Below, one piece after another: positions 14,352 through 22,679 of a stretch of DNA of 34,468 bases (positions are counted from its first letter, which is position 1; every line of letters begins with the position of its first letter). The DNA comes from Rhizobium sp. P32RR-XVIII. Its GTDB lineage: Bacteria; Pseudomonadota; Alphaproteobacteria; Rhizobiales; Rhizobiaceae. The position numbers were made by a program, and so were the translations under genes. The notes under the pieces are model-generated. The model was not told the origin of the DNA. It saw only the letters and a program-made list of their open reading frames with translations, and did no database searches. Location of the stretch: NCBI RefSeq assembly GCF_012641395.1, contig NZ_JABAIH010000031.1:1-34468 (forward strand), read 5' to 3'.

Positions 14352-14393
14352 CTTTTCATCTTGAGAGGAAGATGTCTCCTGGGGAGGGAAATC

Positions 14394-15590
14394 ATGAATG
14401 CTTACAAGATGGCGCTTATCGCCATACTCGCCTTGAATATCGCAGGCAATGTCTTTGCGGCCGACCAGGCCTCCGAACCTGTCGTACGCTGGAACAGCCT
14501 ACCCTATAAGCTCGATGACAGCCGGGCTGCGGAGAAGTGGAAGGCAAGCCCGCTGTTCGGCAAGACGCTGGCTCAGGGTCTCAAATTCGATTCCGCGGGA
14601 TCCATGTATGTCACGACTGCCCGTTGGGGCGGCCCGGACATGCCGGCAACTGTTTCCAAGGTAGTGAAGGCCGGCGACAAATACGAACTCGCGCCGTTTC
14701 CTTCCGCCAGCCTGAACGACATCTCCAACCTGGATGGCCTGAAGGCGGTCTTAGGCTTCGAAATTGATGAAAAGGACGTGATGTGGCTGCTCGATCAGGG
14801 CCATGTCGCCGGCCAACCATCCGGCCCCAAGGACGAGAAGCTCGTTCTGTGGGACATCAAAGCGAACAAGGAGATTCAGCGTCTCGTGTTCGGCCCGGAA
14901 ATTTCTGACAAGAAATGTTCCTTTCTGAACGATGTCGTCGTCGACAACGAATCCGGCTTTGCCTACATCGTCGACAGTGGCATCTTTGGCGATCCTCTGT
15001 GCGGCGGCCTGATCGTATACGATCGCAAGGCCAACAGCGCGCGGCGCGTACTCAACGCCACCAAGTTCACCAATGACGACCGCAATTTCAGCTTCGCGAT
15101 CAACGGCCGTCAGGTGCTGAAAAACGGTCGCATGCGCACCGGTGCCGACGGCATTGCGCTGTCTGGTGATCGCAAGACCCTGTACTGGACGAGTCTCACG
15201 GGCAATACACTTTATTCGCTGCCGACGACCCTGCTGCGCGATTCGAAGGTCTCGGAATCAGAGTTGGAGGCTGCCGTCCGGGTCGAGACCCAGCTGCCCT
15301 CGAACGCTGATGGTCTGGCAGCTGACAGGGATGGCAACGTCTATCTCACCGCCCTCCAGCTCAACGGCGTGCTGAAATGGGAGCCGGCCACCCGACGGCT
15401 GACGCAGGTCGCCTACAATCCCGAAATGGTCTGGCCGGACACGCTGGCCTTCGCCCCGGATGGAACCCTGCACGTTCTTTCCAACCATCTTCATCTCTGG
15501 GTCGATGGCGACATGGACTTCACCAACCCCAGCGTACCCAACTTCACCATATGGAAGCTGCCGGTGAAGGCGAATTCCTATCTTAACTGA
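14394..15590 (+). CDS. Secreted major-royal-jelly/Yellow-family beta-propeller protein, 398 aa
   Basis: ATG 14394 follows GGGGAGGGAAATC. Residues 1-22 (MNAYKMALIAILALNIAGNV and FA before ADQ) are a Sec signal peptide, so the protein is periplasmic. The mature part has the MRJP/Yellow pattern: LNDVVVDNESGFAYIVDSGI, LIVYDRKANSARRVL, TGADGIALSGDRKTLYWTSL, LYSLPTTLLRD and SNADGLAADRDGNVYLTAL. These propellers are related to SMP-30/gluconolactonase folds, some of which are lactonases. As first gene of a TRAP operon it could open a lactone or bind the substrate in the periplasm; that is inference. It looks complete. Confidence 0.8.
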   Translation: MNAYKMALIAILALNIAGNVFAADQASEPVVRWNSLPYKLDDSRAAEKWKASPLFGKTLAQGLKFDSAGSMYVTTARWGGPDMPATVSKVVKAGDKYELAPFPSASLNDISNLDGLKAVLGFEIDEKDVMWLLDQGHVAGQPSGPKDEKLVLWDIKANKEIQRLVFGPEISDKKCSFLNDVVVDNESGFAYIVDSGIFGDPLCGGLIVYDRKANSARRVLNATKFTNDDRNFSFAINGRQVLKNGRMRTGADGIALSGDRKTLYWTSLTGNTLYSLPTTLLRDSKVSESELEAAVRVETQLPSNADGLAADRDGNVYLTALQLNGVLKWEPATRRLTQVAYNPEMVWPDTLAFAPDGTLHVLSNHLHLWVDGDMDFTNPSVPNFTIWKLPVKANSYLN

Positions 15591-15602
15591 TCTTTATAAC
15601 CG

Positions 15603-15624
15603 GGGCGCCTTCGGGAGGGCGCCC
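15603..15624 (+). promoter_or_regulatory. Intercistronic hairpin
   Basis: GGGCGCC (15603-15609) and GGCGCCC (15618-15624) form a 7-bp GC stem with an 8-base loop, just after the propeller gene. No T-run follows; instead the ribosome-binding site of the small permease gene comes directly after. It probably protects the 3' end of the first cistron or tunes expression of the transporter genes. Confidence 0.5.
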
Positions 15625-15640
15625 GTCTGGAGGAATTTCA

Positions 15641-16174
15641 ATGCTTTCGCGAATAGACGGGGCCTTGATATGGCTCAACCAATTTGTGCTCGGTGTGCTC
15701 GTGCTGATCATGACCGTGCTCGTCTTCGCCAATGTGGTGCTTCGTTATGTTGTGGGAGATTCGCTCTCCTGGGTCGAGGAACTGACCCGCTACATGATGA
15801 TCTGGGCCGCCTATCTTGGTGCCGGTCTTGCCCTTCGCAACGGTTCGCATGTGGCGGTCGAGTTGGTGCAAGATGCTCTGCCTGTGCGCGCCATGCATTC
15901 GGTCCGCTTCGCTGTCGCGATCGCGATCCTGGTCTTTCTTGCGATCGTCGCCTGGTACGGTTTTGCCTATTCAAGCATGACCATGATGCAGTCCTCCGCC
16001 GTCCTGAACCTGCCGCTCGGCCTGGTCTATCTCGCCGTGCCAGTCGGCTGCGTCCTGTCGATGCTGCACCTGCTGCTCGGCTTCAGGAATTACGTCACTC
16101 GCCAGTTTGATCTCGGCGAAGAGGCCGAGGCGATTGGCGAAGCCCCTGCCCTCATGGCGATGGAAGTCCGCTGA
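15641..16174 (+). CDS. TRAP transporter small permease (DctQ family), 177 aa
   Basis: ATG 15641 has CTGGAGGAATTTCA before it. Four transmembrane helices are visible (about residues 14-36, 45-65, 86-108 and 125-148). The family motif region SWVEELTRYMMIWAAYLGAG lies between helices 1 and 2, as in DctQ proteins. The length is usual for the family. It forms the membrane complex with the large permease encoded two bases downstream. The C-terminal about 25 residues are acidic and cytoplasmic. Confidence 0.9.
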   Translation: MLSRIDGALIWLNQFVLGVLVLIMTVLVFANVVLRYVVGDSLSWVEELTRYMMIWAAYLGAGLALRNGSHVAVELVQDALPVRAMHSVRFAVAIAILVFLAIVAWYGFAYSSMTMMQSSAVLNLPLGLVYLAVPVGCVLSMLHLLLGFRNYVTRQFDLGEEAEAIGEAPALMAMEVR

Positions 16175-16176
16175 AC

Positions 16177-17466
16177 ATGACCGCAGTCCTCGTTATCGTT
16201 TTCGTTGTCACCCTACTTGCCGGCGTTCCGGTCTCCATGGCCATGGGCGGCGCTGGTCTTGCCTCGCTCCTGTGGGGTGGGCAGGTATCCCCCATGCTCG
16301 TCGCCCAGCGGCTTTTCAGCGGCCTCGACAGTTTCCCGATGATGGCAATCCCCTTCTTCATCCTCGCGGCAGAGCTGATGACGGGCGGACGGATCACCGA
16401 CCTTTTGGTGAAATTCGCCTGCCGGCTGATCGGCAATGTCCGTGGTGGTCTCGGCTACGCCAACGTCATCATGGCAATCTTCATGGCTGGTATCAGCGGT
16501 TCGGCACTGGCCGACGCCGCCGGCCCCGGCTCCGTCATCATCCGCATGATGCGCCAGGCCGGCTATCCCGTTGGCTATGCCGCCGGTCTGACTGCAGCCA
16601 GTTCGATCATCGCACCGATCATTCCGCCGTCGATCATTATGGTCGTCTATGCGCTCACGGACAACAGCGTCAGCGTGATCGGCATGTTCATGGCAGGTAT
16701 CGTCCCGGGCCTGTTGCTCGGTGTCTCCCTCCTCACCCTGAACTGGTGGATCGCCAAGCGCGAGAACTTCACCTTTCCGCTACCAAGGCCGTCCTGGGGC
16801 ACTTTCCTTCTGTCGTCGTGGAAGGTTTTTCCCGCAGCCCTGATGCCGCTCATCATTCTCGGTGGGATTCATAGTGGGCTGTTCACGCCCACCGAGGCAT
16901 CTGCTGTCGCCGCGGTCTACGCTTTCGTGGTCGGCCGCTTCGTCATCGGCACGCTGTCGATCAAGCAGGTACCGCAGATTTTGGTGACGACCGCGCTGAT
17001 GTCGTCCGTGGTGATGATTGTCGTCTCCATGGCCACGATCTTCGCCTATATGCTGACGGTGCTGCAGATCCCGCAGTCGGTTAGCCAGGCAATCGTCAGC
17101 CTCGACCTGCCGCCGCTTGGCCTGCTGATCGTCGTGTCGCTGTTCCTGCTCATCTGTGGCCTTTTCCTCGACACGCTGCCGGCTGTCATCATTCTTGTTC
17201 CGATCCTGGCGCCTGTCGCCCAGGCTGCCGGCATCAACCCATTGCACTTTGCCATGGTGGTCATTCTCAACCTGACCATCGGCATGATCACCCCGCCCGT
17301 CGGCGGCGTGCTGTTCGTCGTCTCGGTCGTCACGAAGATGCCGCTGTTCACCTTGGCGCGCGCTGTCATGCCGATGCTGATCACCGAGCTCGTGGTCTTC
17401 GTACTGATCGTTCTGTTCCCCGGACTGAGCACCTGGCTGCCCAACCTGTTCGGATACACCCACTGA
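16177..17466 (+). CDS. TRAP transporter large permease (DctM family), 429 aa
   Basis: The start codon lies two bases after the small-permease stop, implying translational coupling. Twelve or so hydrophobic helices fill the protein. DctM hallmarks include VSMAMGGAGLASLLW near the N-terminus, FPMMAIPFFILAAELM, ISGSALADAAGPGSVIIRMM and TPPVGGVLFVV near the C-terminus. The family length is 425-440, so it is complete. It is the sodium-coupled transport channel for the substrate delivered by the binding protein encoded next. Confidence 0.93.
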   Translation: MTAVLVIVFVVTLLAGVPVSMAMGGAGLASLLWGGQVSPMLVAQRLFSGLDSFPMMAIPFFILAAELMTGGRITDLLVKFACRLIGNVRGGLGYANVIMAIFMAGISGSALADAAGPGSVIIRMMRQAGYPVGYAAGLTAASSIIAPIIPPSIIMVVYALTDNSVSVIGMFMAGIVPGLLLGVSLLTLNWWIAKRENFTFPLPRPSWGTFLLSSWKVFPAALMPLIILGGIHSGLFTPTEASAVAAVYAFVVGRFVIGTLSIKQVPQILVTTALMSSVVMIVVSMATIFAYMLTVLQIPQSVSQAIVSLDLPPLGLLIVVSLFLLICGLFLDTLPAVIILVPILAPVAQAAGINPLHFAMVVILNLTIGMITPPVGGVLFVVSVVTKMPLFTLARAVMPMLITELVVFVLIVLFPGLSTWLPNLFGYTH

Positions 17467-17494
17467 TACCCAGAGCTATATGGAGGAGTAAAAT

Positions 17495-18508
17495 ATGCTC
17501 AGGAAACTTGCCCTGCTGACATCTGCCCTTGTTTCGCTCGGCGTCATGCCGGCGATGGCCGCCCCCAAAATCCTGAAATACGAGCATTTCCAGCCAGCCC
17601 GCGAAGATCAGCCGATGCACGCTGCTGCCTTGAAGTTCAAGGCCTGCGTCGAGAAGGCGACCAGTGGCTCGATCGAAGTGCAAATTTTTCCGGCCGGGCA
17701 GCTCGGCAACGCGACCAACGCCCTGGAAGGCCTGAAGTTCGGCACCATCGAGATGGTCGTCTCCCACGATGGCGGAATATCGAGCGTCTATCGCCCGTTC
17801 GATGTTTTCGCCATGCCCTATCTCTTTCCGGACCATGCGACTGCCTACAAGGTCCTCGACGGCAAGTTCGGTAAGGACTTCGCCGACGAGATGCTGAAGC
17901 AGACCGGCATCCGCCTGCTCGCCTATGCCGATAACGGCATTCGCCACTTCACCAACAGCAAGCATCCGGTCAAGACGCCTGACGATATGAAGGGCCTCAA
18001 GATCCGTGTGCAGCCCGCACCCGTCTTCCTCACCTTGGTTCAGGCACTTGGCGCCAGCCCCTCGGCAATTGACTGGGGTGAACTGCCGGCGGCGCTGTCG
18101 CAGGGCACCGTCGACGGACAGGAGAACGGCGTCACCAACATCATGGCCGCCAGCCTCTACCAGAGCCAGAAATACGCAACCCTCGACGGCCACGTCTACA
18201 GCCTGCACGCCTATCTCATCAGCGACATGTTCTACCAGACGCTGACTGATACGGAAAAGAAGGCCATCGACGACTGCGTCATCCCGGCGCGTGACATCCA
18301 TCGCGACATGACACGAGCCCAGGACCTGGCCGCCAAAAAGGTGCTCACCGATGCTGGCATGGAAGTCTATGTGCCGACCCCGGACGAGATCGAGAAGTTC
18401 CGCGAAGCCACCCAGCCGGCAGTCGCTGAACAGCTAAAGAAGTCCGTCGGCGAGAAGTGGGTCAACGGTCTGCTGCACGCCGTCAAGGACGCTGAAACCC
18501 AGAAGTAA
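17495..18508 (+). CDS. TRAP transporter substrate-binding protein (DctP family), 337 aa
   Basis: ATG 17495 follows TGGAGGAGTAAAAT. Residues 1-23 (MLRKLALLTSALVSLGVMPA and MAA) are a Sec signal peptide. The mature protein carries the DctP pattern: YADNGIRHFTNSKHPVKTPD, GLKIRVQPAPVFLTLVQALG, and WGELPAALSQGTVDGQENGV. The Arg of KIRVQ is the position that usually salt-bridges the substrate carboxylate, so the ligand is probably an organic or sugar acid. Gene order Q-M-P (binding protein last) is less common than P-Q-M but well known. Confidence 0.93.
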   Translation: MLRKLALLTSALVSLGVMPAMAAPKILKYEHFQPAREDQPMHAAALKFKACVEKATSGSIEVQIFPAGQLGNATNALEGLKFGTIEMVVSHDGGISSVYRPFDVFAMPYLFPDHATAYKVLDGKFGKDFADEMLKQTGIRLLAYADNGIRHFTNSKHPVKTPDDMKGLKIRVQPAPVFLTLVQALGASPSAIDWGELPAALSQGTVDGQENGVTNIMAASLYQSQKYATLDGHVYSLHAYLISDMFYQTLTDTEKKAIDDCVIPARDIHRDMTRAQDLAAKKVLTDAGMEVYVPTPDEIEKFREATQPAVAEQLKKSVGEKWVNGLLHAVKDAETQK

Positions 18509-18534
18509 GTAATCGAAGAGACGACGCGCCCATC

Positions 18535-19566
18535 ATGATAAAGACAACACTTCCAGAAAGCCCGCTGATCGTCATACTAGATGAAGGTTATGGCGGGACC
18601 GATGTCGAAGCAGCGGTGCTTGCTCCGTTCGGTGCGCGCGTCGTCGAAATTCCCTGCAATGGCTCGGCGGATGCCGTCCGCAAGGCGGTCGCTGGCGCCG
18701 ATGCAGTGCTCGTCCGCGAGAGCCCCGTCGATGCCGCTGCGATCGACGCCATGCCTACCTGCCGCGCGATCGTGCGCTATGGCGTGGGTGTCGACAATAT
18801 TGACCGCCCCCACGCGGCATCGCGCGGCATCTATGTTGCTAACGTCCCGGACTACGGCGTGGAAGAGGTGAGCGATCAGGCGCTGGCACTGCTGTTTGCC
18901 GTAGCGCGCCGTATCGTCTCGCGCGACAGGGCGGTGCGCCAGGGCGCCTGGAACGTCGCCCGCACCGAGCCGATGTATCGCCTGCGGGGCGGCACGCTCG
19001 GACTGATCGGCTATGGCCGCATTGCCAGCGCCTTCCATCGCAAGGCGCGCAGCATCGGCTACGACAGGTGCCTGATCTTCGACCCCTATCTGAGGGAGGC
19101 GCCGGAGGGGGCGGAGCTCGCCGATCTCGACCGGCTGGCGGCGGAGGCCGACGTCGTCTCGCTGCATGCGCCGCTGACTGCGGAGACAAAACATATCGTC
19201 GATGCCGGCTTCATCGTCCGAATGAAGCCGACCGCGATCGTCGTCAACACCTCCCGCGGCGGCCTGATCGACAGTGCAGCGCTGGCTGCGGCCCTTCAGG
19301 AGAGCCGGATCTTCGGTGCCGGTCTCGACGTATTCGAGCAGGAGCCGCCGGCCGCCGACAACCCGTTTTTCGGGCTCTCCAACGCCGTCGTCAGCGATCA
19401 CACCGGCTGGTACTCGGAACAGTCCGTCGACGACCTACGACGCAAGGCAAGCGAGGAGATCGCACGCGTATTCTCGGGGGAAACTCCCCGGAATTGGGTC
19501 AACCGCTGGGAAGGTGGTGAGGCCAGACCAAAGACCGTAGATTGCAAACAGGAGTGCTTGATATGA
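18535..19566 (+). CDS. D-isomer-specific 2-hydroxyacid dehydrogenase (NAD-binding), 343 aa
   Basis: The fold is bipartite. Residues 1-105 and the C-terminus form the substrate domain (RYGVGVDNID at 81-90), and the Rossmann domain contains GLIGYGRIA (156-164). The catalytic triad can be placed at R241 (NTSRGGLID), E270 (DVFEQEPP) and H289 (SDHTGWYSE). The family includes phosphoglycerate, glyoxylate and hydroxypyruvate reductases; the substrate here is open. The ribosome-binding site is weak, so the start is the best available ATG. Its stop overlaps the next start by ATGA. Confidence 0.88.
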   Translation: MIKTTLPESPLIVILDEGYGGTDVEAAVLAPFGARVVEIPCNGSADAVRKAVAGADAVLVRESPVDAAAIDAMPTCRAIVRYGVGVDNIDRPHAASRGIYVANVPDYGVEEVSDQALALLFAVARRIVSRDRAVRQGAWNVARTEPMYRLRGGTLGLIGYGRIASAFHRKARSIGYDRCLIFDPYLREAPEGAELADLDRLAAEADVVSLHAPLTAETKHIVDAGFIVRMKPTAIVVNTSRGGLIDSAALAAALQESRIFGAGLDVFEQEPPAADNPFFGLSNAVVSDHTGWYSEQSVDDLRRKASEEIARVFSGETPRNWVNRWEGGEARPKTVDCKQECLI

Positions 19567-20213
19567 CGTTGGAAGAATTGATCGCCGGCTTTCGCGAAGT
19601 GGCCACTGCATCTGTCGCGGATGCCGTGGATAAGGTTGCGGGTAAACGCGGGTTCATGGACGACAGCGTGAAGCCGCGGATCAACGACCGAAAGATCGTC
19701 GGTCCTGCGGTCACCATTCTCGAAGGCCCGAGCGATGAATTCCTACCGCCGCAGCACGCCCTGGATGCGATCGACGAGAGCCCTGCCGGATCCGTCATCT
19801 GCATCTCCGTCGGCCAAGAGACGAATGTCGCTGTCTGGGGCGGTCTGATGACGGCCGGCGCGGTTGCCAACAAGCATGAGGGCGCGGTCCTCGACGGCGG
19901 AGTCCGCGATATCACCGAAATCCGTCGCGACTACGATTTTCCGGTCTATGCACGGGCGGCAAGCCCCGGCACGACGCTCGGTCGGTTCAAGACGCTCGCA
20001 TCGAATGTGCCGGTCCAGATCGGAAGCGTGATGGTTCATCCCGGCGATATTATCGTCGCAGACATCGACGGCGTGGTCGTCGTTCCGCGCGCACATGCCG
20101 AAGAAGTGCTCGCGATGTCGAAGGATATCGACATGCGCGAACTCGAACAGGCCAAGCTCATCATCCAGGCAGGCTCACTGCGCGAGGGTCTTGCCAAATA
20201 CGGCCGGATCTAG
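19563..20213 (+). CDS. RraA/HMG-aldolase-like protein, 216 aa
   Basis: ATG 19563 is preferred over an upstream TTG because ACAGGAGTGCTTGAT precedes it and it overlaps the previous stop (ATGA). The protein shows VWGGLMTAGAVANKHEGAVL then DGGVRDITEIRRDYDFPVYA (91-130), with the conserved Arg115 and Asp116 of the family's metal/pyruvate site. MVHPGDIIVADIDGVVVVPR lies further on. Members that keep this site are 4-hydroxy-4-methyl-2-oxoglutarate aldolases or oxaloacetate decarboxylases; others inhibit RNase E. Operon context favours an aldolase acting on a 2-oxo acid. Confidence 0.85.
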   Translation: MTLEELIAGFREVATASVADAVDKVAGKRGFMDDSVKPRINDRKIVGPAVTILEGPSDEFLPPQHALDAIDESPAGSVICISVGQETNVAVWGGLMTAGAVANKHEGAVLDGGVRDITEIRRDYDFPVYARAASPGTTLGRFKTLASNVPVQIGSVMVHPGDIIVADIDGVVVVPRAHAEEVLAMSKDIDMRELEQAKLIIQAGSLREGLAKYGRI

Positions 20214-20222
20214 GGTCCGATC

Positions 20223-21152
20223 ATGGCGTTGGACCTTGTTGCATTCGGAGAGCCGCTGGTCGAATTCAACCAAAGCGGTGAAAGGACCGGTGGGACCTTC
20301 TACCGCCTGGGCTTCGGCGGCGACACTTCGAACACCGCCATCGCGGCCGCTCGGCAGGGCGTCGGCGTTGGCTATTTCACCGGCCTCGGGCAGGACGCTT
20401 TTGGTGATATGTTCATGGACCTGTGGGCGACCGAGGGCGTCGACACATCGCACGTCGTGCGGCGGGCTGATGCCCATACCGGCATGTATTTCGTGACGCA
20501 TGGCTCGACGGGCCATGTCTTCTCCTATATGCGAGCCGGCTCTGTTGCCAGTCTCGTGAAGCCGCAGGACGTCCCGGCTGACTATATCGCCAGGTCGAAA
20601 TACCTGCATGTCTCGGGGATCAGCCAGGCAATCAGCGGCACCGCCTGCGACAGCGTGTTCGAAGCGATCGATGCGGCACGGGCGGCGGGTGTGAAGGTGG
20701 CATACGATACCAATCTTCGCCTGAAGCTCTGGCCGCTCGCACGGGCGCGGGCCGTCACGCATGCGACGATCCCGCTCTGCGACGTGATCTTCCCGAGCCT
20801 GGACGATGCGACGGTGCTGACCGGCCTCACCGATCCGAACGAGATCGCAAGCTTCTACCTCGACCTTGGCGCCCCCCTGTGCCTGTTGAAGATGGGCAAG
20901 GAAGGGGTTCTGGTCGCCTCACTCAGCGGCCGCCAGAAAATTGCCGGCTACAAAGTCGCAAGTGTCGATGCCACGGGAGCGGGCGATACATTCGACGGCT
21001 CGTTCCTGGCGATGCTGATCGGGGGCAAGTCTCCGATCGAAGCGGCTCGCTACGCCAATGCTGCTGCCGCGCTTTCCACTTGCGGATACGGGGCTGTCGC
21101 CCCAATTCCCAGGAGAGCGGAGGTCGAGGCATTCCTGCGCACTTCGAACTGA
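20223..21152 (+). CDS. PfkB-family sugar kinase, 2-keto-3-deoxygluconate-kinase-like, 309 aa
   Basis: This is the ribokinase fold with FGGDTSNTAIAAARQG (31-46), substrate-side YDTNLRLKLW (161-170; D-N-R is the KdgK signature) and the ATP/catalytic motif DATGAGDTFDGSF (249-261, base Asp255). Length is usual for KDG kinase. The product of the KdgK reaction, KDPG, would be split by an aldolase; no eda gene is in the window. It begins ten bases after the RraA-like gene, with a weak ribosome-binding site, in the same operon. Confidence 0.87.
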   Translation: MALDLVAFGEPLVEFNQSGERTGGTFYRLGFGGDTSNTAIAAARQGVGVGYFTGLGQDAFGDMFMDLWATEGVDTSHVVRRADAHTGMYFVTHGSTGHVFSYMRAGSVASLVKPQDVPADYIARSKYLHVSGISQAISGTACDSVFEAIDAARAAGVKVAYDTNLRLKLWPLARARAVTHATIPLCDVIFPSLDDATVLTGLTDPNEIASFYLDLGAPLCLLKMGKEGVLVASLSGRQKIAGYKVASVDATGAGDTFDGSFLAMLIGGKSPIEAARYANAAAALSTCGYGAVAPIPRRAEVEAFLRTSN

Positions 21153-21257
21153 CGATCAACACCGGCCCGGGCTTCGCATGCCGGGACCTGGGCCGGCCAA
21201 CGGCTGCAACTTCGGCAGCAGCCCGACAGGCTTTCCGCACAGCAGAGAGGTGAAGAT

Positions 21258-21797
21258 ATGGATAGCGAGCAGAAAACCCCGGATATGGAAGCGCAGCGGC
21301 GCATGCCCTATCAGAAGCCGCAACCGGCGGAAATCCTGCCGGATCTCGTCATTCCGGACGTCGTGCCCCAGGACGAACGCATATGGGTGCCGCAGGCGGA
21401 TCAAGTGTGGTTCCGCCCGCTATGTCTCAACCGCTCTTCGGGATATTGGATGAACCTTTTGCGGGTTCGCCGGTCAGGCGTGCTGTCGCGCCACCGGCAT
21501 CCCAACCCCGTCCATGCCTTCGTCATCAAGGGAAGCTGGCGCTATCTGGAGCACGACTGGGTCGCGACGGAAGGATCCTATGCCTTTGAGCCGCCCGGCG
21601 AAACCCATACGCTGGTCGTCGATGAAGGCGTCGAGGAAATGATCACGTTGTTCCAGGTGAACGGCTGCATGTATTACGTCGACCCATGGGGCAACAACAA
21701 CGGTTTCGAAGACGTCTTCACTAAGATCGACATGTGTCGCAAGCATTACGAGGCGGTTGGCCTGGGTGCAGACTATGTCGACCAGTTCATTCGGTAG
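21258..21797 (+). CDS. Cupin protein, 2,4'-dihydroxyacetophenone-dioxygenase-like, 179 aa
   Basis: ATG 21258 follows GAGAGGTGAAGAT. One cupin domain is visible, with metal ligands SRHRHPNPVHAFVIKG (77-92; H79, H81, H86) and EPPGETHTLVV (111-121; H117). WMNLLRVRRSGVLSRHRHP is the pattern of ChrR-like/DAD cupins. The known DAD enzyme cleaves an aromatic hydroxyketone, but many relatives have unknown substrates. A sugar-acid isomerase or epimerase role is equally possible here. A 105-base gap separates it from the kinase gene; no terminator is seen in the gap. Confidence 0.78.
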   Translation: MDSEQKTPDMEAQRRMPYQKPQPAEILPDLVIPDVVPQDERIWVPQADQVWFRPLCLNRSSGYWMNLLRVRRSGVLSRHRHPNPVHAFVIKGSWRYLEHDWVATEGSYAFEPPGETHTLVVDEGVEEMITLFQVNGCMYYVDPWGNNNGFEDVFTKIDMCRKHYEAVGLGADYVDQFIR

Positions 21798-21806
21798 AGG
21801 ACGATC

Positions 21807-22532
21807 ATGAGCTTTGAGAAAGACATGCTCGCTGGGCGCACGGCCTTGGTGAGCGGCGGCACCACAGGTATCGGCGCAGCGATCGCCGTTCATCTCGCAC
21901 TTTTGGGCGCGAGGGTTGTGACCGCTGGGCTTGGTGCCGACAGTTTCACCAAGCCAGACGGGCTAACTATTGCCACCCGCGAGCTCGATGTCCGCGACGA
22001 GACAGCCGTCATTGCCCTGATCGGAGAGTTCGATGCCTTGGATATCGTGGTCAATTGCGCCGGCATCATCCGACGCGGTGACGAGCACAAACTTGACGTG
22101 TTCGAACAGGTGCTGGACATCAACCTGACGGGCACGATGCGGGTTTGTACCGCCGCGCGCAAAAAGCTTGCACGTACCGGTGGGTCGATCGTCAATACTG
22201 CGTCCATGTTGTCCTTCTTCGGCGGCTCGCTGGTGCCGGCCTATAGCGCCAGCAAGGGTGGGGTCGCCCAGCTCACCAAGTCGCTGGCGATTGCCTACGC
22301 AGCCGAAGGGATACGGGTGAACGCGGTTGCGCCCGGCTGGATCGCGACGCCCCTGACGCAAGCGCTGCAGGATGATCCGGCCCGGTCGGGCCCGATCCTG
22401 GACCGCACGCCCTTGAAGCGATGGGGCAAGCCCGAGGATGTCGCAAACGCCGTGGCATTCCTTGTCAGCCCTGCGGCCTCCTTCGTCACCGGCGTCATCA
22501 TGCCCGTCGATGGCGGATACATGGTTACCTGA
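21807..22532 (+). CDS. Short-chain dehydrogenase/reductase, KduD-like, 241 aa
   Basis: ATG 21807 follows GAGGACGATC. This is a classical SDR: cofactor motif GGTTGIG (17-23), NCAG (83-86), catalytic Ser133, Tyr146 and Lys150 in SMLSFFGGSLVPAYSASKGG. The C-terminal VTGVIMPVDGGYMV is typical. An Asp at 61 (ELDVRD) lies in the usual adenine-site region. Overall it resembles 2-deoxy-D-gluconate 3-dehydrogenase and other sugar-acid SDRs. It is the last gene of the operon. Confidence 0.88.
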   Translation: MSFEKDMLAGRTALVSGGTTGIGAAIAVHLALLGARVVTAGLGADSFTKPDGLTIATRELDVRDETAVIALIGEFDALDIVVNCAGIIRRGDEHKLDVFEQVLDINLTGTMRVCTAARKKLARTGGSIVNTASMLSFFGGSLVPAYSASKGGVAQLTKSLAIAYAAEGIRVNAVAPGWIATPLTQALQDDPARSGPILDRTPLKRWGKPEDVANAVAFLVSPAASFVTGVIMPVDGGYMVT

Positions 22533-22679
22533 CGTTTCAATCACCGCCCGTTGACCGAGATCTACTTTCAGTGCCTTGCCCGGCTATTGCTTCAATCGAG
22601 CATTCGGGCGAGGCCGACTGCGCACCAGGGTGCTGCGACTTCGAAAGGATGAGCTCAGGGCGTTTCACGAGAAGAAAGC

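Noticed and set aside
17381..18301. 306-codon minus-strand frame over dctP
   Set aside because: Antisense shadow of the binding-protein gene; composition (His/Arg/Gly-rich with no motifs) is that of a reverse reading.
18577..19401. 274-codon frame antisense to the 2-hydroxyacid dehydrogenase
   Set aside because: The plus-strand gene has the full catalytic triad; the antisense frame has no start signal or motif.
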